Source: Thamnaconus septentrionalis
Lineage: Eukaryota; Chordata; Actinopteri; Tetraodontiformes; Monacanthidae
DNA length: 64,000 nucleotides
NCBI GenBank assembly: GCA_009823395.1
Contig: CM020501.1
Location: 33,378,493 to 33,442,492, forward strand
Reading direction: 5' to 3'
Shown: positions 27,690-40,115 of the stretch, piece by piece
How positions within the stretch are numbered: position 1 is the stretch's first letter
Layout of the letters: every line of letters starts with the position of its first letter
The notes under the pieces: generated by a model
Seen by the model: only the letters and a program-made list of their open reading frames with translations
Database searches by the model: none
Told to the model about the DNA's origin: nothing
Translations under genes and position numbers: made by a program

Positions 27690-28959
27690 TACTCTCCCAC
27701 TGCCACTTTTTCTGTCTTTTTTCTGCAACTATTATTCTATTATTCCTGACACTTATCATTTTCACACCCTCTAGTCTGCGACTCCTCGTCACCCTGTCAC
27801 GACTTCTCAGTCCCAGACATCCTCCTCCGTCTTCTTAGCGCTAATGAGGCCCATTGAGCGCTGATCTGTTTCCATGGTGCTTCCACAGAGTTTCCTACCC
27901 CTCTGACATCTTACACTCTTTTCCTTACTGTCTGAGTGACAGTTCCAATTCAATCAACTGTAAAATTTGAATTTTCCGTCTTTGCATCCACTCACATTTA
28001 CTTTTTAATGCACATTAATGTGTCCCTCCCTGCCCTATAAGAACCATAAAGCTTATGTTACTTGAGACATGCAGAAACAATATCTTTTTTTTTTTTTTTA
28101 ATGTGTCTGGCTAGTTTAAAAGACACGAACCAGAGTCTGTGGATTTGGGTATTTAAAGAGGTTACAGTCTGTCACTGCGTGTGTGAGATGTGAAAATGGA
28201 TCTCATGTGCAAAATGAACTCCAAATTACCAGTAGTTTAGTAATTTGGCCGCAGATAGCATGAATCAAGTTGAAATTCGAAATCATATAAAGATGACGGC
28301 GTCTGACAAATATAAACAATCATGTTTAAATTAGATGGAGTAAATAAGGGCAAATAATATGCAAACTTATAAAAGAAAAACTTTCTCAAACTGTGTCTGA
28401 AAAACTTCCACGCTAGTTTGTTTTCCGCAGCTCTTGTTGGAGGCATGCGACTGACCCAGTTTTGAGAAACATGAATTAGCAAGTGTCACATTAAGCCCCT
28501 GAAAAGCTTTGCTGCCAATTACTGAATGTACTCACAGACGGCCTCCAGTCCAAAAATTTGTTTCCCCTAAAATGCAAACCTGAACTTCACCAACTTTCCT
28601 TCACATCCCTGAGTGCTTCTTTCCATAATCATGATTCAAATGTCCCCGAGGCGAGGCAAAGCATACTTGAAGACGTCAGAAAAACCAAAGCCAAGAAACG
28701 GTTGGGTTTGTTGATGCTTGTGTTTCCACTTCGGCAGGAAGAGTGAAGCCAAAGCGCTCATCCCTGAAGATGTGAAACACTCTCACTGTGTATAAAAAGC
28801 GGAACAGTTAGTTGAGGAAAAGCCACCAGTTACTAATATGCAGGGAGTGTGTGTGTGTTGCCTCCTCCTGGGATAATCTCCTGTACTGTAGATTAACAAA
28901 CTTTGGAGATAAAAGAGACACTTTTTAAAAAAAATTAAAGCGAGTGTTGTAGGAATGTT

Positions 28960-29065
28960 GTTGTTGTTGTGGGAATTGCGGCTTTTTTCAGAGAACCGGT
29001 TCTTCTGGCTCGGCTCACTAAAAAGAGCCACTTCTTTTGGCTCCAAAGTGGCTCCTTAGACTTTC
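28960..29065. mobile_element. Possible hAT-type terminal fragment
   Basis: GAGAACCGGTTCTTCTGGCT and AAAGAGCCACTTCTTTTGGC followed by AAAGTGGCTCCTTAG have the repeated GAGCC/GGCTC pattern seen near the ends of some vertebrate hAT elements. Identification is by resemblance only. Confidence 0.25.
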
Positions 29066-29311
29066 TGTTGCTAGATAAATATTAAACGTGCATTATTTAA
29101 ACACTCAACATGGAACACAGCACTGTAAAAATAAAATATTATATACTAAAACAAAACAAAACTCATCCAGTTACAACTATGCAGTTGTAACAGGGTGAAA
29201 AAACACATCAACATCAAAATAAAAACTAAAAATTTGCAAAACAAACAAAAAGCAACTTTCAGCTAGAAAAAATCAGTTTAGCCAAGAAAAATTCAAAAAA
29301 ACTAAACGCCA

Positions 29312-29330
29312 ATATATATATATATATATG

Positions 29331-29371
<41 letters not shown>
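29312..29371. repeat. (TA)n microsatellite with TATG interruptions
   Basis: About 60 bases of TA with a few ATGTATG interruptions, just before a poly-T stretch and a SINE. Confidence 0.93.
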
Positions 29372-29380
<9 letters not shown>

Positions 29381-29412
29381 AATTATAATTTTATTTTTTT
29401 TTTTTTTTTTTT

Positions 29413-29746
29413 GGGCGACACGGTGGCGCAGTGGTTAGCGCTGCCGCCTCACAGCAAGAAGGTCGTGGGTTCATCCCTGGGACCTTTCTGTGTGGAGTCT
29501 GCATACTCCATGTGTCTGCTGGGTTCTCTCCGGGTTCTCCGGCTTCCTCCCACACTCCAAAAACATGCATGTGAGGTCAATTGATAAATTGTCCGTAGAT
29601 GTGATGTGAATGGTTGTCTGTTTCTATGTGGCCCTTGATGAACTGGCGTCTTGTCCAGGGTGTCACCCTGCCTTCGCCCTAAGACAGCTGGGATAGGCTC
29701 TCCCTGAATTGGAATAAGCGGGTTTAGAAGATGATTGAATGAATGA
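29413..29746 (+). mobile_element. tRNA-derived SINE, nearly complete
   Basis: It starts GGGCGACACGGTGGCGCAGT, has an A-box-like TGGCGCAGTGG and a damaged B-box (GGTTCATCCC), the same body as the copy at 19464, and a GAATGAATGAATTT tail. The flanks share a TTTATTTTTTTTT-type stretch that may be a low-complexity target duplication. Confidence 0.75.
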
Positions 29747-29759
29747 ATTTATTTTTTTT

Positions 29760-32070
29760 TACATTTCTCTATCACACAAACTGTCCGCTAAAACACCTTC
29801 TAAATCGCCGCCAACTCTGCGCCTGGATCTGGATCAACTCGTTTTCCAGATTTACTAACCGGGATGTACGGCGTAACGTCTATTATCTGAACCTTTTCTC
29901 CATCCCTCCCTTTCTCTCCTTTCCTCTCTGGCGCTCAGGGGAGTTGCCTTGACCAGGTTCTCACAACCCTCCGACCCGCCCACAAACAGGGATTTGAAAC
30001 GAGAACAGAGACAAGTGGTGGAGAACACAAACTCTTTCTCATCAACCTACTGACACACCCAACAGTCAGAGGACCACTTCAACCTCTGCGCCCACCAGTG
30101 CAGCCGAGTGCTGATCAATCTCCGTCAGACCGGCGTGCGGCTGAGTCAAAGCAACCGCTGGTGGTCGAAGCTCTCGGCAAAATGACTCATGCTGATTTAT
30201 TCCATTTCTAAGACCTGTTTACAATGCAGTTGACTTCACATTAGCTACGTAGGTACTGTAGCTTCTTTTCCAAATGTTCCCTTTTATGAGACTTCCACCT
30301 CTACCAAAAGGACTAAAATTCATCCCTCGCTAGGTTTAAAGAGGGACCGATCCTGCAGGGTCGGTCAACCCCTCGGTTTGGTGCCCCTAGTGGCCTGGTG
30401 CACTTCCGCTTTGTTTCGCGAATTTGCAGCGTTTCTCTCTTGCAACGTGTTTCTGTCATAGCAGCGTGTTTGCAGCTCTTGGTCACTGTACATTTGTATA
30501 TAATGACCAATAGATTTAGACATTGACCTGTCCTAGCTCACAGAATACTGAACATGGCAAAGAAAAGTCACGTCTCTGAGTATTGATACCAAACTAAGAA
30601 AAGTCCAAAGAATGAATATTGTTTTTGTAGTTGTCGGCCTGAAATGTGGGAACCGGTCAGAAATGCCTCACTAGAGTTGATAAATGATGGTTATTTTATG
30701 TAAAACGTGTGCGGGCATTCAGATTGTGTGTACCATACCATATTAACACGATTAATCAACCTGCTGCAGTGTGACTATCTCATATACTGTATGCATGTAA
30801 ACACACAGGGGGATTATTAATCATGTTTGTACCGATCTTGTGACTCAGTGCTAGGCTCTCCTTTCTCTCTGTGAGAACTCTGTACGGGACAGACGTGTTT
30901 TGGATGGACGTGATGAGAGCGAAGTTGGCTCTGCACACCGAGGGACTCACGTGATTCAAAAGCAGCCTGCAGGGACGCCATCGCGGAGGGAGCCGCGTGC
31001 GCTGAAAGGAAAGGACTTCCACTCAGATCAGGAGCACAAGTGAGATACTAACGCCCCCTGATTACCATACATTGTACATGTTCTCACCTCCGGTCAAAAC
31101 TGCTGATTGCATCGATTTTCTATTCTTGTGTGCATTGAAAAAAATCCCGAGGTCGCATTGACTGCACATAGCTGCCTGCCACTCACGCTATAACCTTTAT
31201 GAAAGGATTTAAAAGAAACGTACGCGGAGCCGAGTGAGCTCACTGTGATCACGCTGTGATGAAACTCTGTGTATGATGTGGCTGCTGCGTGGACCTGGGT
31301 ATCAATGCCAGCACATATACACTTGCACACTTACTGTAGGTCTAGGGTAAAAGAAGGTGCAATGAAAACAGGGTGACATGTCTTTAATGTGCAGTGCAGT
31401 TGGAAAAATGTTTGGCCTGTTTCATTAGTGTGCTGTGAAAATGGATTAAAAACGTCAGGCCGTTGGTAAAAGCCACAGGCAGAACTGTTCTTCCTTTTTA
31501 TGTGATAAACAAATGTGTCTTTAGAAATCAATAGTCACACACACACACACACACACACAGCAGTGAAAGAAGTGCAAACCTACATGAATGTGAGCTATTA
31601 GACACGATACTGAGCCAAAATGTATCATCTTGACAACATCTTGCACTCGGCTTCAGCTCCAATGACCTCAGACTTCACTCAAGCTTGAAACACAAATGTC
31701 AAACAATCACAGCGCGTTTATCGCTGACGATTTGGGCTTTTGACGGCAGCCTGCCCTCGTCGCTGGTGTGCATGTTGGTGCGTGCCGTCTACACACCCGG
31801 GCGCGAGATGATGGCCTTCACTTTTGAGGCCTTGATCCTTGTGGAAGGCTCTGCAGGGCGGATGTGAAGGGAAGCGGTCTTGATTGATCTCATCTCAAAC
31901 ACGTCTCGCTGGGCTTTCCAGAGAGGTCGGGTTCACCCCGGTGTGCCTTCAGTCTCCCGGCTGCTGTGTCGTGCGCAAGTGGCCACTTGTCTCAGTTTTT
32001 GCTGCGTACATTTTGTCCACAAAGGTTAACCTGACACAAGGAGTTTTCTTCTGAGGAGCAAGTTCTTGAT
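29760..32070. other. No gene or repeat recognised
   Basis: Only short open frames and a (CA)n tract at 31537-31559 are seen. None of the frames (60-80 codons) resembles a known protein or has convincing splice boundaries. Confidence 0.5.
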
Positions 32071-32072
32071 GC

Positions 32073-32157
32073 CATTGGTTGGAAAGCCAGTGGGCCATTT
32101 TTCTAACTGCTCTCCAAGCTGTTCCTTTCATTGTGTTGTTACAACAACAAATAATCT
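32073..32157 (+). repeat. 85-bp dispersed repeat, copy A
   Basis: It runs from CATTGGTTGGAAAGCCAGTG to CAACAACAAATAATCT and matches 33280-33364 over the same 85-base length with about five substitutions and no gap. Flanking sequences are unrelated, so it is a dispersed element rather than part of a larger duplication. Confidence 0.8.
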
Positions 32158-33279
32158 TCTGTTTAATTCAAACCTCGTGACCTACATCTCTCGCTGGCTG
32201 AAGAAAAATACTTATATTGTTATGGTATCGCATTTGCCCGGGAGCAGTGCAGTCATTATGCAGTACTTGGGGGACAAGATTTGCATCTCTATCAGTGCAC
32301 TGGTTGACGGCACCATCTGGACGTTCATGCAAAGAATAAATGTTTTTTTGACTGTGGGAGAAAATGGAGCACGATCACTCAGCTCCGTTCACGACGCAGA
32401 CACTTCTGGGCTCAGTCAGACTTGTGAAGTCATGTGAGATGATGATCTTTGATGATCCTTGTCGATTGAACGTAGGGGAAGAAATGCAGTCGCTACTTGG
32501 CTTTCTTGCTGCCACATACCAAGACCATTGCATGGAAATGACTTACTGCTGTCATGTGTTTCTGGGATTCCAACAGTCTCTATATTTATTCTTAAAACCT
32601 TCCTTTTTTTTGAAAGCTTATAGGGTTTGCTTGAGCCAACCCTTGAGCTTGAGTTGAGCCGCAACAGTCGTTAGCCTGCCAGGGCATTCCACCATGATAG
32701 ACAGAGCTTCTCTCTCCTGGTCTATCTCTTCCTCACTGGAGGTAAGGACCCTGGATGCGTTGGTGCCGCCACATGCATCCATTGTTCAACTCCTGCTGAC
32801 GCAGTAATATCAGTATCTGTCGTAACATCAACTACTTTCTTTGCTGTCGTTATAACCTAGTGTGCCACCGTTAGCAAGGGTCTGGTTTTATATCGAATTC
32901 CAGCCCTTATTTTAGAGCAAGGATCTGCTCAGGGTTTCCGCCTTTTAAAACCACACACAGAGTCAACGGTGGAACTCAGTGGGAAAGGGTCCCACCTTTT
33001 TGGCGACATTCAAAGAGTCTCTTTGCAAGACAGGAAAGCAGCTCCAAAGCTCTTTGAATGGGTCCAATATTGGGTAAATCATCAACCACCAACTGGAAAG
33101 GTGGATGCATCAATGCTCCCTCGAGGGGCCGATGACTTGAGTGAGTGGATTTGGGATGATTAACGAAACTGAACACAGCATCATTCAGTTTTTAAGTGAA
33201 TTTCTGTGCAATTTGTGACACGGGGTTGTAATTTGTTATATCTGCCAGTAAATAGCGAGGAATAATAGGAGAAACGTGT

Positions 33280-33364
33280 CATTGGTTGGAAAGCCAATGG
33301 GCCATTTTTCAAACTACTCTCCAAGCTGTTGCTTTCATTGTGTTGTTACAACAACAAATAATCT
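33280..33364 (+). repeat. 85-bp dispersed repeat, copy B
   Basis: Partner of 32073-32157 in direct orientation, 1,207 bases away. In this copy CATTGG and CCAATG form an inverted pair at the left end. A 64-codon open frame of unknown nature (32969-33163) lies between the copies. Confidence 0.8.
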
Positions 33365-34339
33365 ACCAAACGCTATTGTCTTCATTTTTCAGCTTTCAGT
33401 TTAGTTAGATGTGAAATTTGTGATGAATCGTCGCAATTTTAAAAGGGTCTTGGAAAATTCATCATTAAGAGTTTTTTCTTTTTTTAAAAAATTATTATTA
33501 TTGTTACAAGTGTTAGTAAAGTAAAGTGACAATAGTCTAGGATCATTCACATTGACTGTAATGCTAATGCTGTACAAAATTTGAATCATTATTCTGCAAT
33601 TAATTACCATCTAATAAGATGTTCCTGAGCACAACAATTTATATTCAAATGTAGTTCAGTTTGTCCTGATCTCTGTGCGGCTTATAATCAAATGTGAGGA
33701 AGTGACTCATAAACTCTCATAGATGATGAATGCAACCCAAATTCATCATCCTGCTCGCTGACCTATTTTCCACCCTTGGACTGATGTTGGGAGCTGTCTT
33801 GAAAAAAAACAACCAAACAAAAAAAAACAGAAAACCTTCCTTGGGTCGTCCTGTCGTTGAATAGGTCACATGGTCGGGACAGTTTGGTACACAAGACAAG
33901 ACAGATGCCTGTCATGAGTCAGTGTCTGCAGAAGATGGATGTATATTTGCACATGGACGCGTGTGAACAAGCGATGTCATGGCAGGAGAGAAATGTGAAG
34001 TTTATTGTTCGTTTACAGTGTTGTGTAAACAACCGTGCAAAAATAGGGACGCATAAATCATTTTATGGTTGCTCATCATAAAAAAAAAAAAAAAAAAAAC
34101 CTCACGGCTGCACATTTCCTCCGGCTAAAACAGTGTCAACACAAATACAACGTCCAGCCGAGGTGTTAAATGTCTGTTTGTGCACGTGCGTGTTTGTGTT
34201 ATTTCCGTGGGTGCTTGTGTAATTCAGCGAGCATCTTGCCTGCTAGCGTGCCAGTGTTTGCCATAAAAAAAAAAAAAAACCTTTGCCACGTGCATTCTGC
34301 TTTTGTTTACATTGAGTAAAGTGTTTTTTTTTTTTACAG

Positions 34340-34411
34340 GACACGAAGCGAGCGATCGGAATCAGAATTGAAATGACTGAGGAAGGATTCACTCCATTTG
34401 AAATGAAATAA
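34340..34411 (+). other. Possible small terminal coding exon (unproven)
   Basis: A T-run and ACAG form a strong 3' splice-site pattern at 34325-34339. It is followed by 23 codons (DTKRAIGIRIEMTEEGFTPF then EMK) and a TAA that overlaps an AATAAA at 34407-34412. No matching upstream exon or protein family is recognised, so this may be chance. Confidence 0.15.
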
Positions 34412-35408
34412 ACAACGCTTGTCAGGTTAAATGCGATTTCGATGTTGTGTTTCGATGGATTGGTTTGAAAAAAAAAAAAAAAAAATTGTTGCAGGATTTA
34501 AGACAAGATTGGGTAGAAGTAGTAGTAAATTCATTTGTTACAGTAGCAGACTAAGGAGAAGGAGGAGAGTTGTGAGGAATTAAAAAAAAAGACACTACAC
34601 ACACAAACCGGCAAGCACTGAAATGAAAAAAACAAATACTAGAAAGCTGAATAAATTGGAATAAAGGAAAACACAAGTGCAGATTGAACAGAACTGTGGC
34701 TGTTACATTGAATCCAATTACTACATTATTATAATTTTTTGATACCCTATTATTTTCCCTAATCTTAACTATATTTGCAGAAAATAAATATCAACACAAC
34801 CACGTGCCAATTAGGAATTTCATATTTGAGTACAAAATCATTAATAAAGCGGATTTGCGCAGCAAAAAAAAACAGAAACTCATACGCCCTGCTTCCAACT
34901 CACTGCAATCAGTGCCTTTTCCATGCACGCTTTTGAAGTCGCACAGTCAGAGTGAGTCAGCCAGCGGGACGGAACGCAAAGTGAAGTTTGAACGGAGTCA
35001 CTGGAGAGAAATATTGCCTAACCGTTTTGAAAGTGGCCCCTAAATTGACTCTGTCATCTTCAGGGGATGATCCCCCTTGAGGGGCGAGACACCTCGATTC
35101 AAGGTTCTTTAAGCTTCAGAGGGGAACCCCCTCCCATCGTCTGTCCCCTTTCCCCCCCCTCACAACGGACACATTCATCAGTGACGACTGTCTTTCACTC
35201 CGGAGCCATGGGCACTTCAAAGACAACCGACGCACTTTTCAAAGACGAGGCACTCGATTTTGAACTGCGTCCTCTCTCATGCACGCGGAGAGGCCAGGTA
35301 CACTCGCCAAGCAATTTCCACAATAAGGGAAGGTGCGCAGCAGGGCTTGCCTGGTTGAAAGCTGCTGGTTGCTAGGTGATAAATTCAGTGTTACATAAGA
35401 GTGGGAAA

Positions 35409-35434
35409 CACACACACACACACACACACACACA
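35409..35434. repeat. (CA)n microsatellite
   Basis: About 13 CA units, with a second short CA tract at 35448-35458. Confidence 0.9.
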
Positions 35435-36039
35435 CTTTCTCTCATGCACACACACACACTGTCGGGAAAGTGAGGCAGCGGTAAATGATGGAAAGGTGAT
35501 GGCGGTCATTGAGTAATGAGAACCATCTGGCAGTATTCCCTGAACCACATCAATCTGGCACCAACCCCTCAAGCGTGGATCCATCCTGTGATCGAGTGAA
35601 AGGATGGCGAGCGCCATTTCCAAAGATTCTAAAGAAGCACAGAGATTGGGGGGTCCCAGATGAGCGCACAGTCTAACACATTCGTTAAGAGCGATGTGAA
35701 TGAAAGCGTGATGTGTGCAAATCGTCATCTTGTTCTTCACGGGAGACCAGCAGACTGGGATTCTCTGGGGATGCCTTGTTACATAACCAGCGCTGTAGAT
35801 GCAGCCTCATTGATCCAGGCATAATTTGAAAGTGCTTGATTTAAGTCTGGCTCAGTCTTGGTTCTCCTCCACCTCCTTAAAATTCTGGTGCTGCTATCCA
35901 TCAACACTGAGACGTTCCCCATTGGTTTTACCTGCTTTTATACGCTTCCATGCAATTACACGGGGAGATGGACGAGCTATTGATTTTGTGTTAGCCAGAA
36001 TAGTTCAATAGTTCAATCTGCACATTTCATAGATGGGAA

Positions 36040-36320
36040 AACACCAACGCGGCGAGGCCGCGCAGTCAATTTTAATGCAACAAATTGATCCTTGGTTAAG
36101 ATAAGGAGGGAACAACAACATGTGGAGACTGTCGTAGCTGTCAGGCCCACATCATTTAGATTTAAGTTGAAAAAAAAAAAATTAGCTGTGGTTTAAATGA
36201 TCATATACAACAATTAGCTCCGGCTAATTAGAGACAATGACAATGCCAACACGCCTTATGCTATTATGCTGACTACCATGAGCAGGTGTGATGGTCTAAT
36301 GCCTATTAGCAACGCCACAG
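36040..36320. other. Candidate conserved non-coding element
   Basis: Unique, non-coding sequence rich in homeodomain-like cores (GCTAATTAGAGAC, CAATTAGCTCC, TAAATGATCATA) and TATTATGCTGACTA. It looks like a vertebrate enhancer element, but this is a visual judgement. Confidence 0.2.
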
Positions 36321-36445
36321 TTGGGATGATGGTACGAACAGCGACGGTCTCCCCTGTGTGATCTTCTAGTTAGACAGCCGCTAAATATCAATGACAGTTG
36401 CGGGTGAACACAAGTGACTGACGTGTGCACATGTGGTTCAGCAAT

Positions 36446-36731
36446 GGCACGGTGGTGCAGTGGTTGGAACCGTACCCTCCTAGCAAGAAGGTTGTCAGTT
36501 CAATTCTGACCAACTGTCTTCCTGTGTGGAGTTTTGCTCGTTGATTCCTGTATGTGCACGGATTTTCCTCCCGCTACTCTGCCTTCCCTCCTCTCCCAAA
36601 GACGTGCATGTAAAGAATGGCAACGCTTGCCTGTGTCAAAAGCCCTGTGCTAAACTGGCAACCTGTCCACATGTGTAAGACAGCAGGAAATAGGCAACCT
36701 TGAGAGAAGGTTAAGCAGTGACAGAAATGGA
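36446..36731 (+). mobile_element. Diverged tRNA-derived SINE
   Basis: GGCACGGTGGTGCAGTGGTT opens it as in the other SINE heads, followed by AGCAAGAAGGTTGTC and GTTCAATTC (B-box remnant), CCTGTGTGGAGTTTTGC, CAAAGACGTGCATGTAAAG and a decayed tail. It is older than the copies at 19464 and 29413. Confidence 0.7.
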
Positions 36732-37539
36732 CAGCAGACCAGTTACTAAGCAACAATGATGGACATCAGGAAGTAGTTTCCCCATCGACTTCCCTGGCTT
36801 GCATGTATTATGCAATAACACTTAACATAAGTCTATATACATATAGTTTATAGTCGGGACAGTCACATGATCTTTTTATAACCACATACTGCTACCAAGC
36901 CACCCTGATATGAAAGAAGGAAACAGAATGAATTCTTCATTTAAGTTGCTTTTTTTTTTTTTAAACACACCAGGAAAGCCCGAAGTGCTGGAAAATTGTT
37001 TTCAGACATGAAAATGTCCCTGTGACTTGTGACTTTGGGCCTCTGGCCAAAATGTATTTATTAAATCCATAAACGGCCCATACGGCCTCTTTAAATGTAC
37101 ACAAAACTATTCAAAACAGTGTTTTTGTAGTACTTTTACAATTATCCAACACAAGCTTGCTTGCTTACTGACTTCCTGAGTTCTGTAAAAAAATAAAAGT
37201 AAAACATACATTTTGCGGACGTCCTGAAAGAGGACTCCTTGCATGCAAGTCTGATCCTATTTATGACAGGGGATGGCTCAAGGCATGTTAAACCTGCAGC
37301 ACAGGCCAAAGACATTAGCACGTGCATAGTTCATTAACCCAAGGAACGCGACTAATTGTTAAACTTGTGTGCACAGCAGGAGACAGCAGGCGCGACCAAT
37401 GACTTTGGAGATGGCTCCATCCTCACTCGGTGTAGCTTTCACACTGCGGAGTAAAAAAAAAGCCTCTTGGTTGTCACCAAATCACACGCTACATGCTAAC
37501 AGTTACAACTGTCAGCGCAGGCTGATTGAGTGAAAATTG

Positions 37540-37835
37540 ATTAAAATGTATCCATAGCCTGAAGGGGAAATGAACCGGCTGTACGGCTGATCACTTTTTC
37601 AAATTGTTTAGTGCCTGGAGAAAACATCCCATTGGCCTTTTCCCGCATCGAGCCGACCGGCTGATTAATTTCTGCAGCGGATTTTCAAAGCGTTGTCCAT
37701 TGGGGGATATTTAACGACACAATTATGAAGCTATATTGAATTAAATGTGGATTTTAATTTAAAAGGAAATCACGTTGCAAACATTTGGGATTGTTGCTCG
37801 TCATTAAGCATTACGGTAATTGCCTGCCTCTGGTC
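37540..37835. other. Candidate conserved non-coding element
   Basis: An AT-rich, non-repetitive island with GATTAATTTCTGC, AACGACACAATTATG, AAATGTGGATTTTAATTTAA and CGTCATTAAGCATTACGG. No open frame or repeat explains it. A (CA)n tract follows at 37871. Confidence 0.22.
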
Positions 37836-37869
37836 TGTGAGTGTGAAACACTCCCCTTATCACACGCAG

Positions 37870-37870
<1 letters not shown>

Positions 37871-37909
<39 letters not shown>
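37871..37909. repeat. (CA)n microsatellite
   Basis: About 19 uninterrupted CA units. Confidence 0.95.
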
Positions 37910-37912
<3 letters not shown>

Positions 37913-38603
37913 GCAAACACTGGTTGTTGTATCTGTTGGTGTCACAGTAATCCTGAAAGATTATATGTACCTTGCAAAGACAAACATAACAATAGTGTCA
38001 GTTCTCCACGCTGCCTGGGTTGTGTCTCGTCTTCTCGTTGTTCATTCGGGCCTTTTCTCACAGATTACTGGCGGGCCAACAACACGTACTGTCACATATG
38101 GGTGCTAGGCCCCGGGCACTCTGTGACTTAGGTGCCATATGCCGTGATTTATCCGTCTCTGCGAAGAGCCGATGACTTACTCTCCTCCAAATATCACACG
38201 AGGACACATCTCAAGAACCTTCAAGATCATTTCTTTGTTTTCTAGCGGCGAGTAGATCTCAAGTGTAAAACCTTGAAATACACCTGAAGGACTACAGGCA
38301 CGATGAACAAAGAAAGAAGGAATCTGACGCCTTGTTTTCACTTTAGCTGTTTGATTTTGGCTCGGCCACTGACTTTTTCTCACCACAGTGTGGAGCCTTT
38401 GCATTCCCTCTTGTGAATTTTGCCTCCCCTCATTGGGCAACCACATCCAGACCCCCAGTCTGTCTGGTGCTGAAAGCCCTGACAGAATCCTTCTGACAAC
38501 TAACGTTGGGTGGGCTGCTAGTCACTGTGGTCACAGCTGATTGTTGTACACTAATCAAACTGCATGCTACTTCCTTTGGTGGTGTCCCCAGAATCCCCAG
38601 AAA

Positions 38604-38630
38604 AATTCTCAATTTTTAAATGCTAATTAG

Positions 38631-38714
<84 letters not shown>

Positions 38715-38755
38715 TAGAGAGAGAGAGACTAATTAGCATTTTAAAATTGAGAATT
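38604..38755. repeat. 152-bp near-perfect inverted repeat around (TA)n
   Basis: The left arm begins AATTCTCAATTTTTAAATGC, continues TAATTAG and then (TC)n. The right arm is its reverse complement (GA)n, CTAATTAGCATTTTAAAATT, GAGAATT, with one base changed in the unique part and small differences at the TC/TA junction. The centre is about 65 bases of self-complementary TA. Confidence 0.93.
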
Positions 38756-38761
38756 AATCTG

Positions 38762-38826
<65 letters not shown>
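38762..38826. repeat. (TA)n microsatellite
   Basis: A second TA tract of about 30 units with GTATATG interruptions at both edges, directly after the inverted repeat. Confidence 0.93.
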
Positions 38827-38829
<3 letters not shown>

Positions 38830-39880
38830 TGTATATGTATATCACACACTCACACACACATCTGATGGAACGTTGACCTCGTCACAGCCCTGAAACACAC
38901 AGGGAATCCAAGATGGATTCCTTTCAATCCAGTTGCTCAACTAGAGCATCATAAAAATCTAAAATATCTGACATCTTAAATTGGCTTCTGGGTGTACTTC
39001 CCCACGATGCAGCCCAGAGAGCATGCGCAGTACTGTTACTTCCCATTATTATTTTTTTTTAACTGTTCAAAGTCAATGAGTTCTGAATAGTCTGAATATA
39101 GAAAGATTTGCTTTGAACCAAGTTTCAGGTTGGAGGCCTGTCAACGGTTTTGCAGGCATTCTTTTTTGTATTACGGTGTGTGGGGAAAACGTGGGATTTT
39201 TGGCTGCAATACCTCAAACGGCCACTGGCTAGAAAAAAACAAATAATTAAAGGGACGGCAGGCTGCCATTTTGGAAGTCATCCAGATATTTTAAGACCTC
39301 CATGATCCGTTTGCAGAAATACACGCTCCAGCTTCAGCCCTGTGACGCCGTCTGCCTTCAGATTGTTATCAGGGCAGATTGTGGGTCGAAAGGACACCGT
39401 TTGGAGAATGTTGTGTCTGCAGCTGTCGCAGCTGTCGCTCTCTCTCTCTCTCTCTGTACGCTTGATTGCACACGCCATGCAGGGACTGCCCCTAATTGAT
39501 TTCTGTGTCACCACAGCGTCCCTGCCCAAGGCAAACAATGCTAATTCTGTCACTGTGTACCTCGCCTTGCTCTCACTCTCAGGTATGATAAACAGGAATG
39601 GGCAATTTCCCTGCGGCCTGTGTCAAAGTTTCCTCCCTTTACTGTCCCCGGACTGGACATTTAGCAGCATAAAGGCAAATAGCCGAGTCTTACTGAATTG
39701 TCTCGGATATTATGGGATGTGGCCGCCAGTAGTGGTAAATCACAACTTAGAATAGTGTTTCAAAAAAAGTATATGGTTCATATAGTTTGAAGTGCTTTCC
39801 AATAGACATTAGAAATAAGATGATTGTTTAAATTGCATTTTAATCTTTTAACACAACAATCAAAGTGCAGGATGGACGGC

Positions 39881-39881
<1 letters not shown>

Positions 39882-39906
<25 letters not shown>
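39882..39906. repeat. Poly-T run
   Basis: About 25 T residues, possibly the (A)n end of a minus-strand retroposed fragment; nothing next to it is identifiable. Confidence 0.6.
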
Positions 39907-39911
<5 letters not shown>

Positions 39912-40115
39912 GGAATTCAATAAATTAAGCTGAAAAGAACAAACAAGCCATCCTGATTCCTAGCCTACTCTACTCTACGCAAGCTATGCAGCTGTGAATG
40001 GGTTGCGCAGTGGTATTGCCTGCAGCGGCATAGATTATGGCGTTGAACGGAACCTCTATGAAAACCAACGTGGGTTTGCATTGAAACATAAATTTGCGTC
40101 CAAGACAGCGGAGAA

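Noticed and set aside
35208..35297. Possible first coding exon starting MGTSKTTDALFKDEA with a CAG/GTACAC donor
   Set aside because: Good start context, but there is no recognisable protein family and no partner exon; kept only as a passing note.
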